Shown: positions 26,784-36,893 of the stretch, one piece after another
Position numbering within the stretch: position 1 is the stretch's first letter
Layout: every line of letters begins with the position of its first letter
Assembly (NCBI GenBank): GCA_965248995.1
Contig: CBDFKY010000022.1
Location: forward strand, 124,001-188,000
DNA from: CBDFKY01 sp965248995
Lineage (GTDB): Bacteria > Pseudomonadota > Alphaproteobacteria > Rickettsiales > UBA998
Direction: 5' to 3'
Length of the DNA: 64,000 nucleotides
Position numbers and translations under genes: made by a program
The notes under the pieces: model-generated
Database searches by the model: none
What the model was told of the DNA's origin: nothing
Seen by the model: only the letters and a program-made list of their open reading frames with translations

Positions 26784-28100
26784 ATGGCCACACACATCGC
26801 GTCGCACACTTACACCAGTGAAGAGGCGGCCGACCATATCCACGGGAACCCGGGTGACATCGCTATCGGTGTGATCATCGGGCGCACATCCGAATTTTTT
26901 GATTTTTTCGTGTTTGCGATTGCGTGCGTTCTGGTGTTTCCGAAACTCGTCTTTCCCCAGCTTTCTCCCCTTGACGGCATGCTTGGCACATTCGCTATTT
27001 TCTCCCTGGCATTCATAGCGCGTCCGATCGGCACATTGATCTTTATGGCGATCGAGCGGGCATATGGGCGAGGGGTGAAGCTCACCATCGCCCTGTTCAT
27101 GCTGGGTACGTCCACCGTGGTTACGGCATTCGTGCCGGGGCATGCGGACATCGGTGTGGCTTCCGCATGGATACTTGCCCTGTTCCGCATCGGTCAGGGG
27201 CTGGCATGGGGAGGCACGTGGGACGGGTTGCCCTCATTGCTTGCCATGTATGCGCCTGAGGATCGTCGCGGATGGTATGCGATGCTGCCGCAAATCGGTG
27301 CACCGCTCGGCTTGGCGCTCGCCAGCGGATTATTCATTTATTTTCTCACGCATCTCTCCGCGGTGGATTTCTCCGAGTGGGGATGGCGTTACCCGTTTTT
27401 TGTCGCCTTTGCCATTAACGTGGTGGCGCTGTTCGCACGGCTTCGGCTGGTTCTGGCGCAGGAATACGTGGTCCTGTTCGAAGACCGTGCCTTGCAGCCC
27501 GCCCCCGTCCTCGAAACCTTGTTCAGGCAACGGCGCACCATCGTGCTCGGCGCATTCGCGCCGCTGGCAAGTTTCGCCCTGTTTCACATGGTAACGGTTT
27601 TCCCGCTTTCATGGGTGTTTCTGCATACGGATCAGAGCCCCGCACGGTTCCTTATGATCGAGATGGTGGGCGCGTTTATCTGTATAAGCGCGATTATCGC
27701 TTCTGGAGTCGCGGCGGATCGTTTCGGGCGTCGGCGTTTGCTGGCGGTAGTGGCGGGGGGTATCGCGGTATTCAGCGGCTTTGCACCCCTGTTGCTGAAT
27801 GCGGGACAGATGGGTGAAATGATGTATATGTGTATGGGGTTCATTCTGCTCGGACTGTCTTTCGGTCAGGCTTCGGGCGTGGTAAGCAGCAATTTTCCAC
27901 CGCAATACCGCTACACGGGTTCGGCACTGACCTCGGATCTTGCGTGGCTGATCGGCTCGGCCTTCGCTCCCTTCATTGCGCTATGGTTATCCAGCCATGC
28001 GGGGCTTATCATGGCAGGAGCCTATCTTCTCTCAGGGGCGATATGCACGGTAGTAGCGCTGTTTGTAAACCGCTCTTTAGCCGCACGGGATATCTATTGA
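26784..28100 (+). CDS. MFS transporter, metabolite:H+ symporter-like
   Basis: 438 aa from the ATG at 26784 (preceded by gggag; an earlier in-frame ATG at 26739 has no good ribosome site). Twelve predicted TM helices. Motifs fit the MHS subfamily (ShiA/KgtP/ProP-like): GRTSEFFDFFVFAIA in helix 1, FIARPIGTLIF in helix 2-3, RIGQGLAWGGTWDGLPSLLA in helix 4, DRFGRRRLLAV in the central loop. Substrate probably a small carboxylate or related metabolite, unproven. Divergent from the cyo operon. Confidence 0.85.
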   Translation: MATHIASHTYTSEEAADHIHGNPGDIAIGVIIGRTSEFFDFFVFAIACVLVFPKLVFPQLSPLDGMLGTFAIFSLAFIARPIGTLIFMAIERAYGRGVKLTIALFMLGTSTVVTAFVPGHADIGVASAWILALFRIGQGLAWGGTWDGLPSLLAMYAPEDRRGWYAMLPQIGAPLGLALASGLFIYFLTHLSAVDFSEWGWRYPFFVAFAINVVALFARLRLVLAQEYVVLFEDRALQPAPVLETLFRQRRTIVLGAFAPLASFALFHMVTVFPLSWVFLHTDQSPARFLMIEMVGAFICISAIIASGVAADRFGRRRLLAVVAGGIAVFSGFAPLLLNAGQMGEMMYMCMGFILLGLSFGQASGVVSSNFPPQYRYTGSALTSDLAWLIGSAFAPFIALWLSSHAGLIMAGAYLLSGAICTVVALFVNRSLAARDIY

Positions 28101-28267
28101 TAGCGCTCCTTGATGATGGGTTTGCGCTCGGCACGATCTCGCGCAGAGTTTTTTTCACCTCCGTTCTCATACTGCTGGCGATAGGGACGTAAGTAACGCT
28201 GCTTATATCGAACACCTCAACCATCCTCGCAATCTCATGCAAGGAGTGTGGCAGACGGTCAACCGGC

Positions 28268-28306
28268 CCGTAGCGCGTTGCGCGGCGATGACGCAACGCG
28301 CTACGG
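28268..28306. terminator. Long perfect hairpin downstream of the transporter and RTX genes
   Basis: 15-bp perfect arms (ccgtagcgcgttgcg / cgcaacgcgctacgg) around a 9-nt loop, between the convergent ends of the transporter (28100) and the RTX gene (stop 28315). It could terminate both, though no U-run follows on either strand; a REP-like palindrome is the alternative. Confidence 0.5.
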
Positions 28307-28314
28307 TTCAACGC

Positions 28315-29397
28315 TTAAAATACCAGATCGCCCATGCCTACGAACGTCACGCTGTTCGCACCGTAGGATACCACCAGGTTAGCCCCTTCCACATGGGTCA
28401 CGTCCGCCTCCAGCGCAAACACCTTCAGGTCGGAGAGACTGTCGATCACCACGTTGCCCGCACTGACCGCGCCCGCGTAAAACACCACGCGATCCCCCTG
28501 ATTGAAGTGAAGGTCCGTGATGGTATCATGCCCGAAATCCGCCTTGAACTGAAACGTATCCGCACCCCCGCCGCCCGTTAATACGTCATTACCGGCACCA
28601 CCGCTCAAGATATCGTTGCCGGCGTTGCCGAACAGAAAGTCATCTCCTTCCTGGCCGCCGATAATGTCATTTCTGGCACCTCCGATCAATACGTCGTTCC
28701 CGGCGGTACCTTCGACGAATGAGCCATTCGCGCCGGAGAGAATGGTATCGTTTCCGGTGCCGCCCACCAGATGCCCATTTTGTGACGCGCCGAAAATGAG
28801 ATCGTCCGCGCTGGTACCCGCATCGTTCGGTGTCGCGGGGGCAAAACCGAATTTCGTACCGGCATTCAACAAGGTGATGCTCTGATTGGCGTCCAGATGA
28901 ATCTTAACAGCGTCCTGCCCTTCATCGGTGACGCTGAGTCCGTAATGGGCGATGAATTTTTGAATTTCCCAGAATGAACTTACCGCGATATTCTTCTCAT
29001 TGCCGAAAGTCCCGGCATAAATATTCAGGACATCTTTCCCGAACTGAAAATCCGTGATGATATCGTTTCCCGCATTCGCCTTGAACTGGAACACGTCGCT
29101 GCCCGCACCTCCTGAGAGAATATCGTCGCCGGCATCCCCGCCGATAATGTCGTTGCCGCCGCTCGCGACGATGATATCGTTTCCATTCCCGCCACTGATC
29201 AGATCCCTGCCCGCGCCACCGGAGAGGAGATCGTCGTTATCGCCGGCCTGAACCGTGTCCCTGCCGCCGCCTGAAAATACGGTATCGTTTCCCATTCCCG
29301 TGACGATCAGGTCGTTTCCATGAGCTGAGAGCACGAAGTCCGCTTTTGAAGTACCCGCGATGCGATCCGCGCCGTTCGTTCCATTATATCTTGCCAT
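28315..29397 (-). CDS. RTX (hemolysin-type calcium-binding repeat) protein
   Basis: 360 aa from the ATG at 29397, which has gggaga 9 nt upstream (the ATG at 29406 is too close to that site). Begins MARYNGTNGADRIAGTSKAD with RTX repeats almost at once (GMGNDTVFSGGGRDTVQAGD, GGNGNDIIVASGGNDIIGGD), a linker (~110-185), then a second block (GGTGNDTILSGANG, GGQEGDDFLFGNAGNDILSG) and a C-terminal type I secretion-like domain. No catalytic domain seen, so probably a structural or S-layer-like secreted protein. Monocistronic. Confidence 0.88.
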   Translation of the reverse strand: MARYNGTNGADRIAGTSKADFVLSAHGNDLIVTGMGNDTVFSGGGRDTVQAGDNDDLLSGGAGRDLISGGNGNDIIVASGGNDIIGGDAGDDILSGGAGSDVFQFKANAGNDIITDFQFGKDVLNIYAGTFGNEKNIAVSSFWEIQKFIAHYGLSVTDEGQDAVKIHLDANQSITLLNAGTKFGFAPATPNDAGTSADDLIFGASQNGHLVGGTGNDTILSGANGSFVEGTAGNDVLIGGARNDIIGGQEGDDFLFGNAGNDILSGGAGNDVLTGGGGADTFQFKADFGHDTITDLHFNQGDRVVFYAGAVSAGNVVIDSLSDLKVFALEADVTHVEGANLVVSYGANSVTFVGMGDLVF

Positions 29398-29850
29398 TTT
29401 GATCATTCTCCCAAGGTTACATTTAAAAAATCGATATCCCGTGAACGATTCATCTTTAATTGCATCGTGACATGCAACGATTTTTTCATGGATCGGTTGA
29501 AGAGAAATCGATTTTTTAAACGGACTGTACCGGTTGTTTATCTTTATCTGCCTTTCTTCGACATTTATTACTCATCACGCAAGACATTCCGGTTCAATTC
29601 CGGGATATGTGAGATCAAAGCGAATTATATTCTTCCTGTATTGCCTGATGGCGGAAATCTACCTGCTGGTCAGCTTCAGCATCATGCGTTTCCGCTCTGA
29701 AAGCAGTTTTGGTCCATACCATGCGGAGCCATACCTATATTTCATACAGTCAGACATATAGCCCTATCCAGGCTTTGTGAATATAAGCAGGAATATTTTT
29801 AGGTTGGAACAAAATAGCAGATATTCACAGGCGGTACCGTATTTTTGCTG
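29398..29850. other. Intergenic region, no gene recognised
   Basis: AT-richer than its surroundings. Short plus-strand frames at 29467-29761 show no domain, start site or codon bias worth reporting. Holds the RTX promoter and the 3' region of the dehydrogenase-like gene. Nothing else seen. Confidence 0.4.
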
Positions 29851-31158
29851 TCAGTGCGGAGCAACCCGCCATACGGTATTACCGACATCGTCGGCGACCA
29901 GTAAGGCACCGTCCTGCGCTACCGCTACGCCTACGGGGCGGCCTAAGGCGTTTCCGTCTTTATCCAGAAAGCCGGTGAGAAAGTCCTCAGGCTTATCTGC
30001 GGCGGGCATCCCGTTCCTGAAAGGTATGAAGACGACCTTATACCCGCTCATGGGCTTACGGTTCCACGATCCGTGCTGGCCGACGAACGCGCCGCCCTGG
30101 TAATGCGCCGGAAACGATTGCTGCGTATAGAACGCCAGGCCGAGTGACGCGGTGTGGTTGCCGAGCGCATAATCGGGTGCGATGGCGGTGGCGACCTTTT
30201 CCGGATCTTGCGGTTTCACGCGTGCATCCACGTGCGGTCCATAATAGCTGTAAGGCCATCCGTAAAAAGCGCCTTCCTTTACCGACGTCATATAATCCGG
30301 CACCAGGTTGCCGCCGAGTTCGTCACGCTCGTTGACCGTGGTCCATAACGCACCGCTTTTCGGATTCCAAGCCAGTCCGTTGGGGTTGCGAAGACCGGAA
30401 GCGAAGACGCGCATCGCGCCGTCTTTCGGATTGATCTGCAGGATGTCGGCGCGGTTGGTTTCCACCGAAATGCCGTTTTCCGCCGCATTGCTGTTGGAGC
30501 CGACCGTTACGTACAGCTTGGAGCCGTCCGCGCTGGCGATGACGTTTTTCGTCCAGTGATGGTTGATCGGTCCGGCGGGCAGGTCGGCGACTTTCTCGCC
30601 CTTGGCAGTGATGGAGGCGTCTCCTTGCTTATAAGGGAAGCGCAGCAATGCGTCGGTATCGGCGACATAAAAATCATTCCCTGCCAGCGCCATGCCGAAC
30701 GGGGAATTCAAGCCTTGCAGGAAAACGGTGCTGCTCTTCGCCGTGCCGTCCTGCTTGATTCCACGCAGCAGCGTGATGCGGTTGGCGCTCGGGGTGCTGG
30801 AGCCGGCCTTGCGCATCTCGAATTTCATGATTTTTCCTTTGATGCCCTTGCTGTCTTCCGGTTTGGGCGGCGCATCGGTCTCGGCCACCAGCACGTCTCC
30901 ATCCGGCAGCACGTACATCCAGCGCGGATGCGCCAAGCCGGACGCGTAGGCCGTCACGGTGAATCCCTGCGGCGCGGCGGGCTTTTCCCCCGCCGGCCAG
31001 CTTTTCGCGGGCGCGACGTTGACTGTCGGAATCAAACTCTTAGCCGGCTCAGGCAACACGGGATGCGAGCCGTAGCCCTGATCCGGTGGAGTCTCGGCAT
31101 GGCAGGCCGCCGTTACGGACAGCAGACACAGTAGAGAAGCGGTAAACGGTTTTTTCAT
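29851..31158 (-). CDS. Secreted glucose/sorbosone dehydrogenase-like (GSDH) beta-propeller protein
   Basis: 435 aa with a signal peptide (MKKPFTASLLCLLSVTAACHA). The mature part is a six-bladed soluble-quinoprotein-dehydrogenase fold: GFTVTAYASGLAHPRWMYVL, LNSPFGMALAGNDFYVAD, GPINHHWTKNVIASADGSKL, FASGLRNPNGLAWNP, HTASLGLAFYTQQSFP and GQHGSWNRKPMSGYKV are GSDH/sorbosone dehydrogenase signatures. PQQ-dependent periplasmic sugar oxidation is the family activity; the actual substrate and PQQ use are not shown. Start ATG 31158 follows an aggaat site. Confidence 0.88.
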   Translation of the reverse strand: MKKPFTASLLCLLSVTAACHAETPPDQGYGSHPVLPEPAKSLIPTVNVAPAKSWPAGEKPAAPQGFTVTAYASGLAHPRWMYVLPDGDVLVAETDAPPKPEDSKGIKGKIMKFEMRKAGSSTPSANRITLLRGIKQDGTAKSSTVFLQGLNSPFGMALAGNDFYVADTDALLRFPYKQGDASITAKGEKVADLPAGPINHHWTKNVIASADGSKLYVTVGSNSNAAENGISVETNRADILQINPKDGAMRVFASGLRNPNGLAWNPKSGALWTTVNERDELGGNLVPDYMTSVKEGAFYGWPYSYYGPHVDARVKPQDPEKVATAIAPDYALGNHTASLGLAFYTQQSFPAHYQGGAFVGQHGSWNRKPMSGYKVVFIPFRNGMPAADKPEDFLTGFLDKDGNALGRPVGVAVAQDGALLVADDVGNTVWRVAPH

Positions 31159-31307
31159 GGTATTCCTGTTCCCGTAAACATGGCGCCAGGAGCATCCCCG
31201 GCAATCAGCGCGTTATGCAAGACGATGCAAATGCATTTGCAGCCGCTTGCGTTAGATGGCATACGTAACGGTTTTTTCGCATAAAATAGCAGTAAGGGAA
31301 ATCAACA

Positions 31308-33311
31308 GTGGCCTACGCATCATGGAAACCGATCGCTCTTGCGTTAAGCGCTGCGCTGCTCCCCGCCAGCGCCTTCGCGCGAACGGAGTTGACGGTTGCG
31401 AAAGGCCATGCGGTCGCCGCCATCGGCGACCTTACGCAGGCGGAGGAAGACATCAGGAAAATTCCAGGCGATGCCTCGGTTATTGATGAGCGGGAATGGA
31501 GCGACCAGCGCGCCGAGACGATAAAGGACATCACCGATTACACACCAGGCGTGGTGGCACAGCCGAGGAACGGTGCGGAGTCGCTCCGGCTCTCCGTACG
31601 TGGTTCCGGTCTCGCCAACGCGTTTCAAGGCAGGGGGCTGCTAATGCTGCAGGACGGCATCCCGATCAACATGGCGGACGGCGAGTTCGAGTTTCCGGTG
31701 ATCGACCCGTGGCTGGTGCGCTACGCCGAACTGTTTCCCGGTGCCAACGCGCTGGATTATGGCGCAAGCAATTTCGGCGGGGCGATCAACCTCGTCACGC
31801 CGACCGGCGTGACGCGCAACGGGTACGGCATCCGCGCCGAAGGCGGCAGTTTCGGCACGGCGCACGCGCAAGCATTCGCCGGAAAAGACTGGCAGGACGG
31901 CGATATGTTCGCTGCCGTCACCGGATTCACGCAGGACGGCTACCGCGAGCAGAACGCGCAAATGACGGGACGCTTCAACGGAAACTGGGGCTGGCGGTTA
32001 AGCGACCGCCTCGTCAACCGCGCCTCCCTCAACCACACGGTGTCCGACGCGGAAATTCCCGGTGCCGTTTCACTGGCGCAGATCCGCACCGACCCGCGCG
32101 CCGCGAACCGGAGTAACGTCAAAGGTGACTACCAGCGCAACCTCGACATCACCCGCTTTGGCGATACGCTGGCTTGGGATGACGGGACTGAGCGCCTCGA
32201 GGCCACGGTGTTCTACGCCTACCGGCATCTCGACAACCCGGTCACCACTTACGAATTCCAGCATAACAACGATACCGGTATCCGGACGAAATACACACAC
32301 CGTTACGGTGAGAGCCGCTGGCTGGTCGGGATGAACCAGTATTACGGAACCGCCGATGAGACGCGCTACCGCAATGCCGGCGGCGAAGAAGGGGCGCATA
32401 TCCTCGATCGTGATCTTACCGCCCTGACCTCCGAGGCATACGCGGAAGTGGAACAGCAGCTGGCGGGCAGGCTTTTCGGGATTGCGGGAGCGCAGGGCGC
32501 ATACAGCCTGCGCGATATTCAACAGGATTTTCCGACGGACGCAGAGCAGGATACGCACTATACCGGATTTTCGCCGCGTATCGGACTCCGTTACGACATC
32601 GATACCGACACGCAGGCATTCACCAATCTGAGCCGCAGCTTCGAGCCGCCGACCTGGGCGGAGCTTTCCGGCGGCAACAATCCCGGTTTCAACCGGCTCA
32701 AGGCGCAGCGCGCCACCACCGCCGAAGTAGGTGCGCGTGGCAGATGGCAGGGTGCGCACTGGCAGGCGGCCTATTTCCACGGCTGGCTGCGGGATGAATT
32801 CGTCAATTACCGCTTCGCCAGCGGCGATACCGACACTATCAATGCGCCTAAAACCAAGCGCGACGGCATCGAACTGGGGGTGGGCGGCGATGTCGCCCGA
32901 GTCTGGAAACTGCGCGCCGCCTATACTTACAGCCATTACACGCTGGACGGTGATCCGCTCTACGGCGACAACGCTTTGCCCGGTGTGCCGGAACACGAAA
33001 TCCGGGCGGAAGCGCTCTACGCACACCCTTCCGGCATATCGTTCGGCCCCAACATCGAATGGTCACCCGCCCGCGCGCCCGTCGATCTCACCAACACGCT
33101 CTACGCTCCCGCCTACGCCATCCTCGGCGCCCGCGTCCTGTGGGAAGAGGAAGACCGCAACATGAGTTTCTATATCGAAGGACGCAACCTCCTGGATAAA
33201 CATTACGTCGCCACCTACAACGTCATTCCGGACGCGGGCGGCCAGGACGGGCGCAATTTTTACCCGGGGGAAGGTAGAGCAGTTTATATGGGATTACGGT
33301 ATCAGCTCTGA
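31308..33311 (+). CDS. TonB-dependent outer-membrane receptor
   Basis: 667 aa, GTG start at 31308 with aaggga 9 nt upstream. Signal peptide (ALALSAALLPASAFA), a plug domain (DITDYTPGVVAQPRNG, SLRLSVRGSGLANAF, ALDYGASNFGGAINLVTPTG) and a C-terminal 22-strand-type barrel ending in YMGLRYQL, a typical terminal beta signal. It resembles FecA/ferric-siderophore or metal receptors rather than SusC; ligand unknown. Divergent from the GSDH-like gene with ~150 bp between. Confidence 0.92.
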   Translation: MAYASWKPIALALSAALLPASAFARTELTVAKGHAVAAIGDLTQAEEDIRKIPGDASVIDEREWSDQRAETIKDITDYTPGVVAQPRNGAESLRLSVRGSGLANAFQGRGLLMLQDGIPINMADGEFEFPVIDPWLVRYAELFPGANALDYGASNFGGAINLVTPTGVTRNGYGIRAEGGSFGTAHAQAFAGKDWQDGDMFAAVTGFTQDGYREQNAQMTGRFNGNWGWRLSDRLVNRASLNHTVSDAEIPGAVSLAQIRTDPRAANRSNVKGDYQRNLDITRFGDTLAWDDGTERLEATVFYAYRHLDNPVTTYEFQHNNDTGIRTKYTHRYGESRWLVGMNQYYGTADETRYRNAGGEEGAHILDRDLTALTSEAYAEVEQQLAGRLFGIAGAQGAYSLRDIQQDFPTDAEQDTHYTGFSPRIGLRYDIDTDTQAFTNLSRSFEPPTWAELSGGNNPGFNRLKAQRATTAEVGARGRWQGAHWQAAYFHGWLRDEFVNYRFASGDTDTINAPKTKRDGIELGVGGDVARVWKLRAAYTYSHYTLDGDPLYGDNALPGVPEHEIRAEALYAHPSGISFGPNIEWSPARAPVDLTNTLYAPAYAILGARVLWEEEDRNMSFYIEGRNLLDKHYVATYNVIPDAGGQDGRNFYPGEGRAVYMGLRYQL

Positions 33312-33774
33312 AAGCGTTGTAATGATCAAAAAAATATGGAACGTAAAAACTCGCTTTGTTGCAAAGCGGCGCTTCAAAGTCTGTCATCCTAAACCCTTTT
33401 TATTTCGCCTGCGCAGATTGCTCCTAACTAATGTAAACCAGCCGATCGCGCCGATCAAACTTTGGTTACCGGGATGCGAGCACTATCCCATCAGATTTAA
33501 CTTGGACTAGCGAGCAAATCAAAATACAGGCGTATGGTAGAACGGCAGATTATCAGAGATTACAGAAAAATTGTAATTGAGCAGGGCTTCTTTGGCTGGA
33601 AATACCGGCATGTTTTATGCTGTCCAGTCCCAAGCCGTCGAGTGATATCAATATATCCAGGGTCGCCTGGAAAATCTTGATCCATGCCCCTGTTTCTTTC
33701 CACGACGTGAAAGTGGAACAGCGCCATTTAACACAATGTAAACCTATAGGTTGTATTATCATTTTTGCTTTCAA
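33312..33774. other. Intergenic region, no gene recognised
   Basis: About 460 bp between the receptor and the repetitive protein. Two short frames (33322-33510 plus; 33553-33774 minus) lack ribosome sites and domains. It probably contains the receptor terminator and the promoter of the long secretion/signalling operon. Confidence 0.4.
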
Positions 33775-33791
33775 CTAAAGATCATCTTTAG
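33775..33791 (+). promoter_or_regulatory. 17-bp palindrome just upstream of the secretion operon
   Basis: ctaaagat-c-atctttag is a perfect inverted repeat ending 17 bp before the first ATG (33809), next to the ribosome site gaggag (33796-33801). Candidate operator or 5'-UTR hairpin hiding the ribosome site. Confidence 0.45.
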
Positions 33792-33808
33792 CACAGAGGA
33801 GAAGTACA

Positions 33809-36800
33809 ATGCAGCAGAGTTTTCTTTCCACCCCATGGCAGATGTCCAACATATCCTTCAATATCAGCAGTGACGGATTCAGTTTCCTTCCGCTTACACA
33901 GCCGGGAAAACTGGACGCCGATCATTATTCCGCCGAAGACAGCCACGGTGCTACCGAAAGCCTGTTCGGATCGGGAAATTTAAGTTATGCGAGCCTTCAA
34001 TCTTCCCAGACCGATGCGGCCCTGCAGGCACAGCACGCAATCGACCAGTTAGGCGACACGGGCAGGGCGGCGGTGAGCGATGCCGGACATGGCGCGTCTT
34101 ACGTGCCGGGTGCGGCGGCGGCCCTGGAGAATATGCAGTTTTCCGCTTCCAGAACCGGTGCGACCGGAGGTGGCGCCAGCGATACGGACCGGGCGATCGG
34201 CTCCGTCGCCGAGGATAAGGGACTGGTTCATTCTGCCGGGGAAAACGCCCTGGCGCAGTCTTCCACGGCTCTGGGCGCCGCGCATTATATCGCGGGTGGC
34301 GGGGATGGCGGAGACGGGGGAAATGGAAACAACGGAGTCAACGGAAGCAGCGGAACGAACGGGGAAAATACCGGTTCCTCCTTTCCCGTTTCGCCGCCGC
34401 AGGCGATCGGGGGAAGTATTCCTGCCAGCGTGTTACCCATAAATACGCAGGGTCCGGCGGGAGCGGACGGCCATAACGGCGGCACGGGCGGGAACGGAGC
34501 GAATGGAACCGATGGTACGCATAGGGAAGGAAACGGCGATACGGTCATCCATCAGGGCGGCGACCATACCCTGATCAACGTGCAGGTAAATGCCGGGGAT
34601 CTGGGAACGACGATTTATCAGACCGTGACGACGCTCGGCGACACGATCCATCAGGTCACCGGCATCATCGGCGACACATCCCACCTGTTGGAAAATATCC
34701 TGCATTGCACAAATACAGGGTTACTCGGCGGCGAACAGGTCAGTCAGCTGGTCAGTACGCTGATCACGAATCTCACGCAGCTGACCTCCCCGCTGCTCAA
34801 CGAGGTCAACCATCTGGGTGGTACCGTAACCGGTCTGGTGGACTCGGTTTCCTCATCTCTCGGCGGGGTGAAACTGCCCGATATCCGGCTGTGCGATCTG
34901 CTGGACGGAACAGCGCCGCACGGGGATACCATAGGTCATCTCATTTCGTCCGTCGCCGCACTGCCTCAGACGACATTACTGCTGCCGTTGCTGCAGGATA
35001 CCGGCGCGTCTCTCAGCAACAGCGTGAGCCAGTTGCAGGGTATCGTACCGCAGGTGGCGGCTCTGCTGCCCAATGCGGCGGGAGGGCTGCATGATCTCAC
35101 CGGTCTTCTGGGCAACGTGGTGCATCAGGTCGGCGGCACGCTGGGTACGCTGGGCGTGCCTCCGACCGCTGTCGGCTCACTGCTGGATACGGTGAACGGA
35201 ACCGTGTCGCACGTGGCCGGGGCGCTGGAACCTGCGGCGCTCGGACTGGTGGACAGCCTGCATCATGCAACGGGAACGATACTGGGAGGAGAGAGCGGAC
35301 TGCCGGTTCCGGGTTCCGGTAATGGCGGCGATCCCGTTTCCCCGGGCGCAATTACGGGAGGGGTTACGGATAGTGTTTCACATGTGGCCGGAGCAATCGA
35401 ACCCGCCGTTTCCGGTCTGGTGGACACCCTCCATCACGAGGTGGGAACGATACTCGGAGGAGAGGGCGGACTGCCGGGCCTGGGGTCCGGCAATGGCTGC
35501 GATCCCGTTTCGTTAGGGCCGATTACGGAAGGGGTTACGGATAGCGTTCCGCATGTGGCCGGGGCAATCGAAGCGACCGTTTCCGGTCTGGTGGATACCC
35601 TCCATCACGAGGTAGTAACGATACTGGGCGGAGAGGGCGGACTGCCGGGATCAGGTTCCGGCCATGGCTGCGATCCCGTTTCACTGGGCACGCTTACGGA
35701 AGGAGTTACGGACAGTGTCTCGCATGCGGGTGGAGCGATCGAAGCGACCGCCTCCGGTCTGGTGGATTCCCTGCATCATGACGCGGCAACGCTGCTGTCC
35801 GGAGGAGAACATGGCTGCGACCCGGTTCCGGCAGGGTCGCTGGCGGAAGGGGCGGTCGATACCGTTTCGCATGTTGCCGGAGGTCTGGAGTCCACGGTAT
35901 CGGGCTTGGCTGATACGCTGCACCATGATGCGGGAAACCTGCTGACGGACGGTGGCGGATTATGGGGTAGCGGAGGTCAGCCGGGTGATAGCGACCTCGG
36001 TCTTCACCTGAGCGGTGCGGGGCATGAGATAGCGACCGGCGGGACGACCGATTTCCTGACCAGTCCGGTAGAAAACATCGCCGGAGATATCGATATCGGG
36101 GCGCATGGAGGCATAAGTCCGCTTGACCATTCCGCTACCGGTAATGCTACCGGTGATAGCGACTTGAGCCTGACGATGGGCATTCAGGCGGTGGATCACG
36201 GCGTGCTGTCCGGCACCGCCGAGGTGTCGCTGGATCCGGTGGAGCAGGTGACGGGAGACATCGACCTGCCGGTCGCCATTTCCGTCAATGCCCTCGGCCA
36301 TCAGGCGGCACCGATCGTCAATGACGGCGCTGGCGGAACGGGCGGACACGACCTCCTTACGCAGATCGGGGACATTGCCCATAACACGGCGGGAAGTGTA
36401 CTGGGCACGGTCGGTACGGGGTCTGCAGATCATCATTCCGGCGGAAGTCAGGGCGGCGACAGCGATCTCACCATCGACCTGCATACCGTTGCGCCGGGGA
36501 TTGAAACACCGGTCCATGCGGAAGTGTCGCTCGATCCCGTGGAGCATGTGACGGGAGATATCGACATCCATATCGACGGGGCCATCTCGCTGCTGCACGG
36601 CAGCACCGGCAGCGGCACCTCCGGCATCGTGAGCGGCACGGCCGGAAGCGACGCGGCCATCGGCGGATGGACCAGCGCGATCCATACCGACGGGGGCGGT
36701 ATGTACGGGGATATCGCCAGCCATATGGGCGGGGCGGCGGACGTATTGCCCGACCCTGTCGGCACGGTGGATCATGGCCTGCATATCCTCCATAACGAAC

Positions 36801-36859
36801 CACTCCTCAGCGGCGGCAGTATGGCGGGCAGTTCCCATGCCCACGGCCTGTTCGGTTGA
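33809..36859 (+). CDS. Large repetitive secreted/adhesin-like protein, probable type I secretion substrate
   Basis: 1016 aa, no N-terminal signal peptide. Layout: polar N-terminus; Gly/Asn-rich collagen-like part at ~170-260 (GGDGGDGGNGNNG); helical heptad-like region ~265-460 (TTLGDTIHQVTGIIGDT); five 57-residue repeats at ~465-720 (VSHVAGAIE...GLVDTLHH...ILGGEGGLPG); a Gly/Asp-rich C-terminal third with three PVExxxGDID motifs. No RTX nonapeptides or enzyme domain found. The absence of a Sec signal and the two ABC genes plus HlyD directly downstream make type I export likely, giving a surface or matrix protein. Family not recognised. Confidence 0.75.
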   Translation: MQQSFLSTPWQMSNISFNISSDGFSFLPLTQPGKLDADHYSAEDSHGATESLFGSGNLSYASLQSSQTDAALQAQHAIDQLGDTGRAAVSDAGHGASYVPGAAAALENMQFSASRTGATGGGASDTDRAIGSVAEDKGLVHSAGENALAQSSTALGAAHYIAGGGDGGDGGNGNNGVNGSSGTNGENTGSSFPVSPPQAIGGSIPASVLPINTQGPAGADGHNGGTGGNGANGTDGTHREGNGDTVIHQGGDHTLINVQVNAGDLGTTIYQTVTTLGDTIHQVTGIIGDTSHLLENILHCTNTGLLGGEQVSQLVSTLITNLTQLTSPLLNEVNHLGGTVTGLVDSVSSSLGGVKLPDIRLCDLLDGTAPHGDTIGHLISSVAALPQTTLLLPLLQDTGASLSNSVSQLQGIVPQVAALLPNAAGGLHDLTGLLGNVVHQVGGTLGTLGVPPTAVGSLLDTVNGTVSHVAGALEPAALGLVDSLHHATGTILGGESGLPVPGSGNGGDPVSPGAITGGVTDSVSHVAGAIEPAVSGLVDTLHHEVGTILGGEGGLPGLGSGNGCDPVSLGPITEGVTDSVPHVAGAIEATVSGLVDTLHHEVVTILGGEGGLPGSGSGHGCDPVSLGTLTEGVTDSVSHAGGAIEATASGLVDSLHHDAATLLSGGEHGCDPVPAGSLAEGAVDTVSHVAGGLESTVSGLADTLHHDAGNLLTDGGGLWGSGGQPGDSDLGLHLSGAGHEIATGGTTDFLTSPVENIAGDIDIGAHGGISPLDHSATGNATGDSDLSLTMGIQAVDHGVLSGTAEVSLDPVEQVTGDIDLPVAISVNALGHQAAPIVNDGAGGTGGHDLLTQIGDIAHNTAGSVLGTVGTGSADHHSGGSQGGDSDLTIDLHTVAPGIETPVHAEVSLDPVEHVTGDIDIHIDGAISLLHGSTGSGTSGIVSGTAGSDAAIGGWTSAIHTDGGGMYGDIASHMGGAADVLPDPVGTVDHGLHILHNEPLLSGGSMAGSSHAHGLFG
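35200..35940 (+). repeat. 171-bp tandem repeats in the adhesin-like gene
   Basis: Five units spaced about 170 bp (gtttcacatgtggccgga-like stretches near 35205, 35375, 35546, 35717, 35865), each encoding a 57-residue repeat. Units differ at several positions, so the array is older than the TPR repeats at 6.7-7.3 kb. Confidence 0.75.
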
Positions 36860-36893
36860 AGCGTAAGCATCCGCACATCGGAGTCATCCCATC

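Noticed and set aside
28258..28310. REP/attachment site at the 15-bp hairpin
   Set aside because: A single copy seen in the window, placed between convergent gene ends; terminator is the simpler reading.
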